Numbered from the stretch's first letter, positions 44,728-54,216 are shown. The stretch is DNA of 57,914 nt from [Clostridium] symbiosum (GCA_021769625.1 JAETSN010000023.1:1-57914); one strand, 5' to 3'. The notes: generated from the sequence alone by a model not told the origin. A program made the numbers and translations.

Positions 44728-46182
44728 CTATTCTGCCTGATCCGCTGTCTCTTCACTGTTTTCGCTGTCCGCGGGCGCCTGCACATCGCCGCTCTGCCCC
44801 GCATCCGCCGGATCTTCCGCATGCAGCAGCACGCCGCCTGTGAGCTGCGGGGACCAGCTTGTGACAACGATATCGCCCAGGTTCAGGCCGCCCGTCACCA
44901 CAATATTCTCATCGTCAAAGATACCTGTCGTGATCGGCGTCTTCACCGCCCTGCCGTCCACGCTGGTATAGACATAAGCTCCCTCATTCTCATAATAGAC
45001 CGCATCGTAGGGAATGATCATCGTATTTTCCGCGCGGTAGGTATCCGCGCTCACCTTCACCGATACCCCGCTGGGAAGCTCGCTGCCGTTTGCCGCCACG
45101 CAAGCTTTGATCTGGAACAGGCCGCTCTGGGGATTGACGGATGAGCCGATCTCTGTGATGGCAGCCGTATATGTATCGTTGTTTCTCTCCAGGGTCACTT
45201 CCTGCCCTACAGAGAGCGTATTTTTTACCGTTTCGCTGACCTGGAATGTGACGGTCATCGTATTATTATTCACAATGGTGTATGCTGGCGATGCCTGCGT
45301 CGCCATGCCGTTCACGTCCACGTTTTTGCTCTCGATAATACCGGATACCGGTGCCGTCACCGTATAGTAGGACAGCGCCATCTGCGCCTGTTCCACGCCC
45401 AGCGCCGCAAGGGAAAGTCCCGTCTCCAGAGAGGCCTCCGTGTTCGCTATGGTCTGGTCCAGCTGTTCCCTCGTCATCTCCGCTGTCTCGTCCGTCAGAT
45501 CCTGCCCTTCCTGCGCCGCATGGTATCCGCTTCTCGCTGTCAGGTAAGCCTGATAGGCCTGGTCGCGGGCACTCCGCGCCTGGCTGAGCGCCGTCTCCGA
45601 AATCCCGCTGAGATTGTTTCCGCTCACATCCCTGCCGGCTCTGTCGTAGGCTGCCTTCATCTCATCGTAGGCTTTATCCGCCGCCTCATAGGCGTCCTTC
45701 GCCGTCACATAGCCGATCTGCGCCTGCTCAAAGCTGCTCTTGGACTGCAGCTTGCTGCTCTCCAACTGAAGATCCGAACTGTCCTGCTGGTTCACCAGAT
45801 TGTCGATCGTGGAATCCGCCGACTGCTGCGTGGATTTCACATTGAGCTGCGCCTGTTCCAGCGCCAGCTTTGCCGACTCATCATCTATCTTAAAGAGGAC
45901 ATCCCCGGCCTGCACGGTATCACCGACCTCGAAAAAAGTCTCCGTCACCGTCCCCTGTGCGAGAGGGATGACCATCACCGTCTCCTCCGGGGAGATCGTC
46001 CCTACAAAAGAGTTTGTCAGAGTGATCGTCCCTGTTTCCACACTCTTTGTACTGACTGTTACAGCACTCTCTTCTTCGTCTATCGCCGCCGTCTCCTGCG
46101 CCGAACCACACCCGCCCAGCATCAGCGTAAGGGCAAGTACCGCCGCGATCCTTCCTGCTGTCTGTTTTCTGATTTTTTTCAT
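44728..46182 (-). CDS. RND/HlyD-type membrane fusion (adaptor) lipoprotein
   Basis: 484 residues from ATG 46182 (MKKIRKQTAGRIAAVLALTL), preceded by GAGGAG. The lipobox LMLGGC near residue 25 predicts a lipoprotein. The barrel-sandwich/lipoyl halves (MVIPLAQGTVTETFFEVGDT and LSYYTVTAPVSGIIESKNVD) flank a long coiled-coil hairpin with Gln/Ala heptads (about 100-230). The tail is acidic. It partners the RND permease 11 nt downstream. Confidence 0.92.
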   Translation of the reverse strand: MKKIRKQTAGRIAAVLALTLMLGGCGSAQETAAIDEEESAVTVSTKSVETGTITLTNSFVGTISPEETVMVIPLAQGTVTETFFEVGDTVQAGDVLFKIDDESAKLALEQAQLNVKSTQQSADSTIDNLVNQQDSSDLQLESSKLQSKSSFEQAQIGYVTAKDAYEAADKAYDEMKAAYDRAGRDVSGNNLSGISETALSQARSARDQAYQAYLTARSGYHAAQEGQDLTDETAEMTREQLDQTIANTEASLETGLSLAALGVEQAQMALSYYTVTAPVSGIIESKNVDVNGMATQASPAYTIVNNNTMTVTFQVSETVKNTLSVGQEVTLERNNDTYTAAITEIGSSVNPQSGLFQIKACVAANGSELPSGVSVKVSADTYRAENTMIIPYDAVYYENEGAYVYTSVDGRAVKTPITTGIFDDENIVVTGGLNLGDIVVTSWSPQLTGGVLLHAEDPADAGQSGDVQAPADSENSEETADQAE

Positions 46183-46246
46183 GCTGCTCCTCATTTCCGC
46201 GCAGGCTGATACCCGCGCTTTTTTCTATAACCATTTTCATTTTCCA

Positions 46247-46284
46247 AAAACCGACTCGCCGGTCAGTTTTCTTATATGATTATA
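46247..46284 (-). promoter_or_regulatory. TetR-type operator and promoter of the RND locus
   Basis: An inverted repeat of 9-6-9 bp, AAAACCGAC (247-255) and GTCAGTTTT (262-270) with one mismatch, lies immediately downstream of a minus-strand -10 element TATAAT (46279-46284). A bound repressor would block initiation. The -35 region is weak. Confidence 0.55.
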
Positions 46285-46327
46285 CGCTCTTTCTTCTAAA
46301 ATACAATAAACTAAATCTTAAAAAAAC

Positions 46328-46954
46328 TTAAATTATCCTTTCGCTTCTCACTTTTTTGATCTTCGTCTTGATCCTCTGCAGCGCATTGTCCGTCGCTTTC
46401 GTTGTCTTACCCAGCACCCGCGCGATCTCCGTATAACCCATGCCGGTCACGCAGAGTTCCAGAACCTGCTTCTCGAAACTGCTGAGTTCCTGCTCTATAG
46501 TCGTCTCCAGGCTTTCCAGATTCTCCTGATCGATCATCAGCTCTTCCGGATTTTTGCTGTCCTGTGCCACCAACTCCTGCATCAGTTCCGGATAGTCTTC
46601 ATCCTCACCTCCCGCCTGATTCCCGTAGAGCGAGATATAGGAATTCAGAAAAGAATGTTTCTTTCTCCCTGCCGCCTGAACCGCCGTATAGATCTGCCTG
46701 GTCACACACAGCTCCGCAAAGGTATAAAAGCTGGCATCCCGTCCCGCATCATAATCCCGGATCGCCTTGAACAGGCCGATCATCCCCTCCTGAAGAAGGT
46801 CCTCATGATCCGCCCCCAGAATATACATAGCCTTGGATTTTTTCCGCACCAGATCTTTATATTTTTCAATGATGTATTCCGTCACCCGGTTGTCCCCGTC
46901 GCGGAGCTTAAGGATCAGCTCCTCATCGGAGAGAAGTTCATAGTCGTTGTACAT
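46328..46954 (-). CDS. sigH: RNA polymerase sporulation sigma factor SigH
   Basis: 208 residues, the normal size. Region 2 has YILGADHEDLLQEGMIGLFK and SFYTFAELCVTRQIYTAVQA. Region 4 has LSSFEKQVLELCVTGMGYTE and LGKTTKATDNALQRIKTKI. In Bacillus this sigma factor directs early sporulation and stationary-phase genes. Its position close to rlmB, mrnC and cysS is the conserved Firmicutes order, although a helicase gene now lies between. GGTGG precedes the ATG. Confidence 0.92.
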   Translation of the reverse strand: MYNDYELLSDEELILKLRDGDNRVTEYIIEKYKDLVRKKSKAMYILGADHEDLLQEGMIGLFKAIRDYDAGRDASFYTFAELCVTRQIYTAVQAAGRKKHSFLNSYISLYGNQAGGEDEDYPELMQELVAQDSKNPEELMIDQENLESLETTIEQELSSFEKQVLELCVTGMGYTEIARVLGKTTKATDNALQRIKTKIKKVRSERII

Positions 46955-47065
46955 GGCATACCACCTTTGTCCTTCGCTTTTTCAGGTTTTCATTATATCG
47001 GCTGGCACCCTTAAAGTCAACAGCCCTTTCCCCGTCATGCCGCCTCCAAGCGGCACAAACAATCC

Positions 47066-47151
47066 GTGAAGAACGCTGCTTTTGCGTTCTTCGGTGTGAG
47101 ACTTAGATTTTCTTAGCGGGTGTCCTTTGGCCGCTTAGAAAATCTTCTCAC
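47066..47151. repeat. Two strong hairpins between sigH and the helicase gene
   Basis: Hairpin 1 pairs GAAGAACGC (47068-47076) with GCGTTCTTC (47084-47092). Hairpin 2 pairs GTGAGA..AGATTTTCT..AGCGG (47096-47119) with CCGCT..AGAAAATCT.TCTCAC (47131-47151). The region lies between divergent start codons (46954 and 47224), so terminators for these genes are not expected here. No open reading frame is supported in this 269-nt gap. Confidence 0.6.
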
Positions 47152-47223
47152 GCTTTACTCTTGCCATAAAAAGTGTTAGTCTGTAATAGTATAAAAAATC
47201 ATTATAAATATACCGGAGCCGAC

Positions 47224-50200
47224 ATGAACACCGTATGCCATGATATTTTCAGAGCCATCCATGAAGGGAAATGGCTGAAGATCGAATACAGAAATAAAGA
47301 AGAACAGACCACCAGATACTGGATCGGCATCCGGGATCTGGACCCCGTAAAACGCACATTATCCGTTGACGGCCTGCATCTTGCCCAATATACAACGGCA
47401 TCTTACAGCAGTATCTATATTGATTCCATCCTGTCCTCCCAGATCGTGGAAGGCTCCTACTGTCCCGTCAATGAAAAACTGGCGCAGGATATCTACTTAA
47501 ATCCGCATAAGTACAGGGCGCTTTTTGACAATGCCGCCAACTTAAAAATACTGAACTATCTGGAAATGTGCAACCGCATGGACACCACGCCCTATTACTC
47601 CGACTTTGAGCTGATTCAGTTTTTGGACAACGAGAGTTTTCAGGGAGAGGATTACAGCCTCACCCCGGCACAGTTTCAGGCTATCGTCAAACACTTCCAG
47701 TACAAGATGCAGGATCAGAAAAGGACCGACGGAAGACTGGCCATCCAACAGCTTGCCATGAATGTCTTAAGCATCCACACCTCCAAAGGTTTATATGTGC
47801 TGGCATACAGAAAACTGCAGCTCGACGTCAAAAACAAAGTGCTGCGCCCGGATGAAGACATCACCATCTGTACGGAATTTATTCTGGGGGATACGAAGGA
47901 AAGCATCCGGCAATATCTGGATGCGGAGGAATATGAACTGTTAAAGGACTTTGATGCCAATCAGGAACGGATCAAAGACTGCATCGCCAAACGTGTGAGA
48001 CAGACTGCCGGAGTGGACGATATGCCCTATATCATCGGCCTCGGCATGGAGATCATTCTGGATCTGCACAGGGAATATCAGGCCATCATCGACATGTACC
48101 ATCGGGATAAAGCCCCTGTTCCCATCAAAGCCTTTTTCGGGGATCTGTTAAACCGTCCCATACGCAGAAAACAGTATCCCATTACTCTGATCGACAAACG
48201 GATCAACCTGGATCAGCTTCTGGCGATCAACAACGCCATGAAATATCCGGTGGCTTATATTCAGGGCCCGCCCGGCACCGGCAAGACCAATACCATCATC
48301 AACACCATTGTGACCGCTTTTTTCAACGAGAAAACGGTTCTTTTCGCTTCCTACAACAACCACCCGATCAGCAATGTATTCGAAAAGCTCCTCAGTCTGA
48401 AATACAAGGGAAAGCCGATCCCCTTCCCCGTCCTGCGCGTGGGAAATATGGACAAAGTCCGGGAAGCCATTCAATATATCAAAAATGTGTACACACAGAT
48501 GCAGACGGTGACAGTATTTGAATCCACGCTGGACCGTAATAAAGGCGACCGGACGGAGCGCGCCAGAAAACTTTCAGGCCTGCTGAAAAAATATGAGGAT
48601 ATGCTGGATTTAAAGGAACGGCAGGAAACCCTCGATCGCATGATGGAATACCAGAAAAGGCTCAAAGCCTCTCTGGAGATGCTGCCCTTTCAGGCGGACC
48701 TGCAGGGCCGCCAGCTTGGGCAGATCCGGCAAAAGATCAGCGCTTTAGGCGAGATCACGGATGCGGAAGCGCTCATGCTGCTCGATGACGATCAGGACGA
48801 GCTGTATAAATATCTTTACTATACTTCCGCCCGCTATATCAAAAAACTGGACGAGGAAAAGTACAGGGATCTGCGGCAGATCCTGTTTGAGGAAGACGGG
48901 GACAGGCAGACGGCAGATTTCAATAAATATCTCGGCAAAACAGAAAATATCAGAAAGCTGCAGAAAATTTTCCCGGTCATGATCACCACCTGCATCTCCG
49001 CCCACAGATTAGGGGAGCCGGAGACCATGTTCGATATGGTGATCATCGATGAGGCGAGCCAGTGCAATACGGCGGTTTCCCTCGTGCCGATCATCCGGGG
49101 TGAGAGCCTGATGCTGGTGGGCGATCCACAGCAGCTCAACCCTGTCATCCTGTTGGATGAAACGGCAAACCAAAAACTGCGGAAACGCTACCATGTGGCT
49201 GACGAGTACGACTACCGGAAAAATTCCATCTACAAGACCTTTCTGGCGTGCGACGCGGTGAGCGATGAGGTTCTTTTACACAATCATTACCGCTGTAACC
49301 GGAAGATCATTGAATTTAACAATAAAAAATACTATCACTCGAAACTGCGCATCTGTTCCGCAAGCACCGAACAGCACCCCCTTGTCTACATGGATGTAAA
49401 AAGCACCCCCGGGGAGATCAAAAACACGGCCGATCGGGAGGCGGAGGAGATCGTCCGGTATGCCGCCCTGCATCAGGATAAGTCCATCGGCGTCATCACC
49501 CCCTTTGTCAACCAGAAAAAACTGATCGAGAGTGTGCTGCAGCAAAGGCATCTGGAGAATGTAACCTGCGGAACGGTCCACTCCTTCCAGGGAGATGAAA
49601 AGGATGCGATCTTATTCTCCACGGCGATCACGGACCATACCCGCACCGGCACCTATGAATGGCTGAAAAACAATAAGGAACTGATCAATGTGGCCACTTC
49701 CCGGGCGAGGGAAAAACTGGTCCTGCTCTCGGACTCCGAAAATCTTGCCAGGCTGCATCAAAAAGGGGATGACGACGACCTTTTTGAGCTGGTGGAATAT
49801 GTCAGGAAAAACGGGGAATCCCATGTGACGGAAAAACGCGTAAACTCCCGGGCGCTGGGCGTGAAGCCGTTCAGCACGGCAACCGAGGAAGCCTTTATGG
49901 AAAATCTAAACCACGCCCTGCAGAATATCTGGCTCTCCCAGAACCGCTTCAGCGTCAAAAAGGAGGTGGCGATCTCGCAGGTCTTTCAGGACAATATCAG
50001 CTGCAGCGACCTGTTCTATTCCGGCCGCTTTGACTTTGTTGTGTATGAGCGTATGGGACAGGCCGAGATACCGGTGCTTGCCATCGAACTCGACGGAAAA
50101 GAACATTTTGAGGATGAGATCGTAAGAAAACGCGACAAGAAGAAAAATGAGATCTGCAGGAAACACAATATGCAGATCATACGTGTGGAAAACTCTTACG

Positions 50201-50259
50201 CGAGGCGGTATAACCATATTAAGGAGATTTTGATCAATTACTTCTCCGTTATGCACTGA
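47224..50259 (+). CDS. Superfamily 1 helicase fused to a DUF2726-like nuclease domain
   Basis: 1011 residues from ATG 47224 (MNTVCHDIFRAIHEGKWLKI), with CGGAG upstream. The N-terminal 70 residues resemble a WYL-like sensor fold (IEYRNKEEQTTRYWIGIRDL). The UPF1/Dna2-type helicase core has Walker A GPPGTGKTNT near residue 348, VIIDEASQCN near 609, GDPQQLNP near 633 and the C-terminal helicase motifs GTVHSFQGDEKDA and NVATSRAREKL. The final 100 residues (RFDFVVYER, AIELDGKEHFEDE) look like a PD-(D/E)XK-type DUF2726 domain. The layout is shared with several antiphage helicase-nucleases; a defence role is inference. It interrupts the conserved rlmB-sigH order. Confidence 0.88.
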   Translation: MNTVCHDIFRAIHEGKWLKIEYRNKEEQTTRYWIGIRDLDPVKRTLSVDGLHLAQYTTASYSSIYIDSILSSQIVEGSYCPVNEKLAQDIYLNPHKYRALFDNAANLKILNYLEMCNRMDTTPYYSDFELIQFLDNESFQGEDYSLTPAQFQAIVKHFQYKMQDQKRTDGRLAIQQLAMNVLSIHTSKGLYVLAYRKLQLDVKNKVLRPDEDITICTEFILGDTKESIRQYLDAEEYELLKDFDANQERIKDCIAKRVRQTAGVDDMPYIIGLGMEIILDLHREYQAIIDMYHRDKAPVPIKAFFGDLLNRPIRRKQYPITLIDKRINLDQLLAINNAMKYPVAYIQGPPGTGKTNTIINTIVTAFFNEKTVLFASYNNHPISNVFEKLLSLKYKGKPIPFPVLRVGNMDKVREAIQYIKNVYTQMQTVTVFESTLDRNKGDRTERARKLSGLLKKYEDMLDLKERQETLDRMMEYQKRLKASLEMLPFQADLQGRQLGQIRQKISALGEITDAEALMLLDDDQDELYKYLYYTSARYIKKLDEEKYRDLRQILFEEDGDRQTADFNKYLGKTENIRKLQKIFPVMITTCISAHRLGEPETMFDMVIIDEASQCNTAVSLVPIIRGESLMLVGDPQQLNPVILLDETANQKLRKRYHVADEYDYRKNSIYKTFLACDAVSDEVLLHNHYRCNRKIIEFNNKKYYHSKLRICSASTEQHPLVYMDVKSTPGEIKNTADREAEEIVRYAALHQDKSIGVITPFVNQKKLIESVLQQRHLENVTCGTVHSFQGDEKDAILFSTAITDHTRTGTYEWLKNNKELINVATSRAREKLVLLSDSENLARLHQKGDDDDLFELVEYVRKNGESHVTEKRVNSRALGVKPFSTATEEAFMENLNHALQNIWLSQNRFSVKKEVAISQVFQDNISCSDLFYSGRFDFVVYERMGQAEIPVLAIELDGKEHFEDEIVRKRDKKKNEICRKHNMQIIRVENSYARRYNHIKEILINYFSVMH

Positions 50260-50314
50260 ATATCCGGCTTTTACCATCCGGATTTCAGCGCATAAGTATC
50301 CGAACTTTATAAGA

Positions 50315-51055
50315 TCATCCGCCCCGCTGCCTTACGATCTCATAAGCCAGCACCCCCGCCGCCACGGAGGCATTCAGGGAATCAATATCCCCCTTCATCG
50401 GGATCGAAGCCGTCATATCGCAGTGTTCCCTCACCAGACGGCCGACGCCCTCCCCCTCGCTTCCGATCACAAGTCCGATGGATCCTTTCAGATTCAGGTC
50501 ATACATCCTCTCGCCGCCCATATCCGCACAGACCATCCACAGCCCGCGCTCTTTCAGCTCGTCCATCGTCCGCACCAGATTGGTCACCCGCGCCACCGGC
50601 GTATAATTTAACGCTCCCGCAGAAGTGCGCGCCACCGCCGCTGTCAATCCCACCGCCCGGTTTTTCGGAATGATCACACCGTGAGCTCCCGCCAGGTTTG
50701 CCGTCCGGATGATGGCGCCCAGATTGTGGGGATCTTCGATATTGTCCAGCAGGATAAAAAACGGGTCCTCCCCTTTTTCCTTCGCCGCCGCGAACAGATC
50801 CTCCAGTTCCGCATACTCGTAAGCCGCCGCCATCGCGATCACGCCCTGATGATGTCCCGTCTCAGAGAGCTGGTCAAGGCGCTCCTTTGTCACATATTTC
50901 ACAAAACAGTCCTGCTTCTTCGCCTCCCGTTTGATCGTCATCATCGGCCCGTCCTGGCAGTTGTCCAAAATATACAGTTTATCGATGGGCTTTTTGCTCC
51001 GCAAAGCCTCCAGCACCGCGTTCCTGCCCTCTATTGTAAATTCACGATATGCCAT
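50315..51055 (-). CDS. rlmB: 23S rRNA 2'-O-methyltransferase, RlmB/TrmH (SpoU) family
   Basis: 246 residues. The N-terminal substrate-binding domain (EGRNAVLEALRSKKPIDKLY) is followed by the SPOUT knot motifs NIEDPHNLGAIIRTA, LVIGSEGEGVGRLVREHCD and IPMKGDIDSLNASVAAGVL. It methylates a guanosine of 23S rRNA with SAM. Its place after mrnC and cysS is the conserved order. GGAGATAGG precedes the ATG. Confidence 0.93.
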   Translation of the reverse strand: MAYREFTIEGRNAVLEALRSKKPIDKLYILDNCQDGPMMTIKREAKKQDCFVKYVTKERLDQLSETGHHQGVIAMAAAYEYAELEDLFAAAKEKGEDPFFILLDNIEDPHNLGAIIRTANLAGAHGVIIPKNRAVGLTAAVARTSAGALNYTPVARVTNLVRTMDELKERGLWMVCADMGGERMYDLNLKGSIGLVIGSEGEGVGRLVREHCDMTASIPMKGDIDSLNASVAAGVLAYEIVRQRGG

Positions 51056-51080
51056 ATCCTATCTCCATTATATGTTTTCT

Positions 51081-51200
51081 GATTCGCACTCAGTCCGCGG
51101 TTTTACGCCAAACACTACTGTACCTTTCTCCGATACTCACTCAGTCCACCACTTTACGCCGAACACTACTGTATCTTTCTCCGACACTCACTCAATCTGC
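51081..51200. repeat. 51-bp tandem repeat upstream of rlmB
   Basis: 2.4 units start at 51081, 51132 and 51183 with exact 51-bp spacing, sharing ACTCA, TTTTACGCC/CTTTACGCC, AACACTACTGTA and TTTCTCC. They lie in the 175-nt gap between mrnC and rlmB. The period is a multiple of three and the plus frame stays open (SDTHSVHHFTPNTTVSF), but there is no RBS or gene context for translation. Confidence 0.8.
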
Positions 51201-51231
51201 AGCCGACAATCCTCCCCGAACTGACATAACC

Positions 51232-51696
51232 TCAAACCTGCGGCGCTGCCAAGCTTAACTTGCACTTGAAAAGCCCCAGCTTCAAAAGTTCCAACACCCG
51301 CTCCATCCGTCCGGTCAGATACAGATACCCAAACAGGGCTTCCAGCGCCGTGGCATTCTTATACTCCATAAGCGTGGCGTTCTTCGCCTTGCTGTGGGAA
51401 TGGGCATTTCTGCCTCTTTTCAGGATATCCGCCTCTTCCTCGGACACCTCGTCAAGCAGCGCCTTATAAAGTTCGGACTGGGTCCCCGCCCTGGAAAATC
51501 CCGCCGCCTCCCTATGGAGTTTCTGCGGCTGTCTGTTCCCCTTTTCCACGATCACCGTGCGGATGATCAGCTCATACACGCAGTCCCCGATATAGGCGAG
51601 CGCCAGCGGAGAATAATTTCTGATATCCTGCTCCCTGCATCCGAAATTCTCTCTGATCTGTTCGGGCAGAGCAGGCAGCGTTACGCCCTTTTCCAT
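51232..51696 (-). CDS. mrnC: Mini-ribonuclease III
   Basis: 154 residues. It is an RNase III catalytic domain without a double-stranded RNA-binding domain. The signature is YSPLALAYIGDCVYELIIRT, and later EEADILKRGRNAHSHSKAKN and TALEALFGYLYLTGRMERV. It matures 23S rRNA ends in Bacillus. The start overlaps the end of cysS by 16 nt. Confidence 0.93.
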   Translation of the reverse strand: MEKGVTLPALPEQIRENFGCREQDIRNYSPLALAYIGDCVYELIIRTVIVEKGNRQPQKLHREAAGFSRAGTQSELYKALLDEVSEEEADILKRGRNAHSHSKAKNATLMEYKNATALEALFGYLYLTGRMERVLELLKLGLFKCKLSLAAPQV

Positions 51697-53090
51697 TTTA
51701 CGCCCTCTCGTGTATCTTCCAGCACAATGCCTTTTTCCAGCAGTTCATTTCTGATCTCATCCGCCCGGGCAAAGTTCTTCGCTTTTCTGGCATCCTGTCT
51801 CTCCTGGATCAGCGCCTCGATATCCTCCGGCAAAAGCTCCTGCTTTTTCTCCACGATCAGCCCGCAGATATCGGCGAGCATCGTGATCTCTTTCTTCAGC
51901 GCCTGCAGATAAGCCCTGGTGTGTTCGCCGTCCGTGTTGGTATTGACAAATTTCACCAGCTCAAAGATCGCGGCAAGAGCGTCCGCCGTATTAAAGTCAT
52001 CCTCCATGGCCTCCTCGAACTTTGCCACATATCCTTTTGCCTGTTCTTCCAGTTCTCTCTCCTGCGCGGTTTCCTCCCCTTCTTTTGCGCTCTCTGTCAG
52101 GAAGTTTAAATTTTCCACCGCCGTCACGATCCTGTCATAGCCGTTCTGCGCCGCCTGCATCAGCTCCGCGCTGAAATTCAAAGGGCTTCTGTAGTGCGCG
52201 GAAAGCATGAAGAACCGCAGCACCTGCAGATCATATTTTTCGGAGATATCCCGCACCGTAAAGAAATTTCCGGCGGATTTGGACATCTTATGATTGTCGA
52301 TATTGAGGAAGGCGTTGTGCATCCAGTAATGGGCAAAAGGCCTGCCGTTCGCCGCCTCAGACTGGGCGATCTCGTTTTCATGGTGCGGGAAGATCAGATC
52401 CTCGCCTCCCGCATGAATATCGATCTCATCGCCCAGATATTTTTTGCTCATCACCGAACACTCGATATGCCAGCCGGGCCTTCCGTCGCACCAGGGCGAC
52501 TCCCAGTAGGGCTCCCCCTCTTTTTTCGGCTTCCACAATACAAAGTCCAGCGGATCTTCCTTCTGATCCTCGCCGGATACAAGGAGGGACCTGTTCCCGC
52601 CCTGCAGATCGTCCAGATTTTTGTGGGACAGCTTGCCATAGCCCTTGAAACTCCTTGTACGGAAATATACCGTGCCGTCCGCCCCCCGATAGGCATGTCC
52701 CTTTTCGATCAGGGTTTCGATCATCTCCAACATGCCGTCAATTTCCTGCGTGGCCAGGGGATGGGTGGTAGCCGGCTTTACATTCATGCCCTCCATATCT
52801 TTTTTGCACTCCGCAATATACCGCTCGGAGATGACGGAAGCATCCACGCCCTCCTCCTGCGCCTTTTTGATGATCTTGTCGTCCACATCCGTAAAATTGG
52901 ACACAAAGTTTACTTCAAGCCCCTTGTACTCCATGTACCGCCGCACCGTATCAAACACAAGCATCGGACGCGCGTTGCCGATATGGATCAGATTATACAC
53001 GGTCGGCCCGCACACATACATGCTCACTTTACCCTCTTCGATCGGCACAAACTCCTCTTTCCTGCCGGATAATGTATTATATATTTTCAT
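51681..53090 (-). CDS. cysS: Cysteinyl-tRNA synthetase
   Basis: 469 residues. Class I motifs are [12 protein letters not shown] (HIGH) and [10 protein letters not shown] (KMSKS). The zinc site residues [18 protein letters not shown] and the [11 protein letters not shown] loop are intact. It charges tRNA-Cys. No T-box leader is visible upstream; the gap to cysE instead contains repeat copy D. Confidence 0.96.
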   Translation of the reverse strand: MKIYNTLSGRKEEFVPIEEGKVSMYVCGPTVYNLIHIGNARPMLVFDTVRRYMEYKGLEVNFVSNFTDVDDKIIKKAQEEGVDASVISERYIAECKKDMEGMNVKPATTHPLATQEIDGMLEMIETLIEKGHAYRGADGTVYFRTRSFKGYGKLSHKNLDDLQGGNRSLLVSGEDQKEDPLDFVLWKPKKEGEPYWESPWCDGRPGWHIECSVMSKKYLGDEIDIHAGGEDLIFPHHENEIAQSEAANGRPFAHYWMHNAFLNIDNHKMSKSAGNFFTVRDISEKYDLQVLRFFMLSAHYRSPLNFSAELMQAAQNGYDRIVTAVENLNFLTESAKEGEETAQERELEEQAKGYVAKFEEAMEDDFNTADALAAIFELVKFVNTNTDGEHTRAYLQALKKEITMLADICGLIVEKKQELLPEDIEALIQERQDARKAKNFARADEIRNELLEKGIVLEDTREGVKWKRA

Positions 53091-53147
53091 GATCGTCGTT
53101 CTCCTTATTTTTTCAATCCCTCATAAACCCTTCCAAGCTTATATAAT

Positions 53148-53325
53148 ATCATTTAATTGATACCTCAGCCAGCCGGTAAGAACATAAAATACTTAAGGAG
53201 CCCTTTGAAAAACGCCGGCACTTAGGCGCTGTATTTTAGCGCCTTATGTGTCCGCTGCGTTTTTCACAGAGCGCAAGCGTGGCGACGAAGTATTTTATGT
53301 TCTTACCGGCGTCCGCCGTCAACAA
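53148..53325 (-). repeat. Structured intergenic repeat, copy D
   Basis: Perfect 23-bp arms: GCCGGTAAGAACATAAAATA+CTT (53172-53194) and the complement at 53288-53310. The inner helix TGAAAAACGC/GCGTTTTTCA is perfect, and a GGCGCT/AGCGCC hairpin lies at the tip. The arm begins 26 nt after the cysE stop codon. It is nearly identical to copy C apart from compensated arm changes. Confidence 0.9.
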
Positions 53326-53336
53326 CTAAAATAATA

Positions 53337-54011
53337 TTATGCATTCATCTTCCGCCGCAGCTCCCGCAGCTCTTCCTCCAGTTTCAGCAGTCGGTTCGTC
53401 AGCTCCGCGTTGGACCTCTTTAGGCCGGTGATATCCTCCTGCACCGGATCCGGAAGGCTCACCTGATCCAGCTCCTCCTGCGGGAAATTCTGCTTCTTGC
53501 GCTTCACCACATGCCCAGGCACTCCTACCACCGTAGAGCCGGGCGGCACTTCCTCCAACACCACGGAGCCTGCGCCGATCTTGGAATTGTCCCCGATCGT
53601 AAAGGACCCCAGCACTTTCGCGCCCGCGCTGATCATCACGTTATTTCCTACCGTAGGATGCCTCTTTCCCTGTTCCTTGCCGGTTCCACCCAACGTCACG
53701 CCCTGATAGAGCGTCACATTGTCGCCCAGCACGGCGGTCTCACCGATGATCACGCCGTTTCCGTGATCGATAAACAGCCCTTTTCCTATCTTTGCGCCGG
53801 GGTGGATCTCAATGCCGGTCTTCCGCACGCCCCGCTGCGACACCCACCTTGCAAGAAAATAGTGCTTTTTTATGTAGAGCTTATGGGCGAGACGGTAATG
53901 CAGCATCACCTTGAAACTGGGATACAAAAACACTTCCCAGTTGCTGTGGATTGCCGGGTCTCTCTCTCTTATGATCCTGATCTCATCCTGAATGTTCCTG
54001 ATAAAACCCAT
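53337..54011 (-). CDS. cysE: Serine O-acetyltransferase
   Basis: 224 residues, the EpsC-type length. The left-handed beta-helix with hexapeptide repeats is clear (IHPGAKIGKGLFIDHGNGVI, GETAVLGDNVTLYQGVTLGG, RHPTVGNNVMISAGAKVLG). It makes O-acetylserine for cysteine synthesis. GGAAGGAATG precedes the ATG. The C-terminus is a charged coiled coil (RLLKLEEELRELRRKM). Confidence 0.95.
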   Translation of the reverse strand: MGFIRNIQDEIRIIRERDPAIHSNWEVFLYPSFKVMLHYRLAHKLYIKKHYFLARWVSQRGVRKTGIEIHPGAKIGKGLFIDHGNGVIIGETAVLGDNVTLYQGVTLGGTGKEQGKRHPTVGNNVMISAGAKVLGSFTIGDNSKIGAGSVVLEEVPPGSTVVGVPGHVVKRKKQNFPQEELDQVSLPDPVQEDITGLKRSNAELTNRLLKLEEELRELRRKMNA

Positions 54012-54216
54012 ACCGCATTCCTTCCAGATATCATTTATATATCAATCTTTTTCTCAATTTTTCTGTACCGTTACATTATATGCCCAAACCGCTGAAAGTG
54101 TCTCCGGGAAATACGAATACCTTTACTCATGCACACAGTTTCATATCATGACATCTTCCCCGGCAAACCCGCAGATCCCGAAAAGCTTTACTGATCCTGG
54201 CTTCACCGTCCTGATT

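Noticed and set aside
51081-51200. CRISPR-like array
   Set aside because: The 51-bp units are contiguous without spacers, only 2.4 copies are present and no cas genes are seen.
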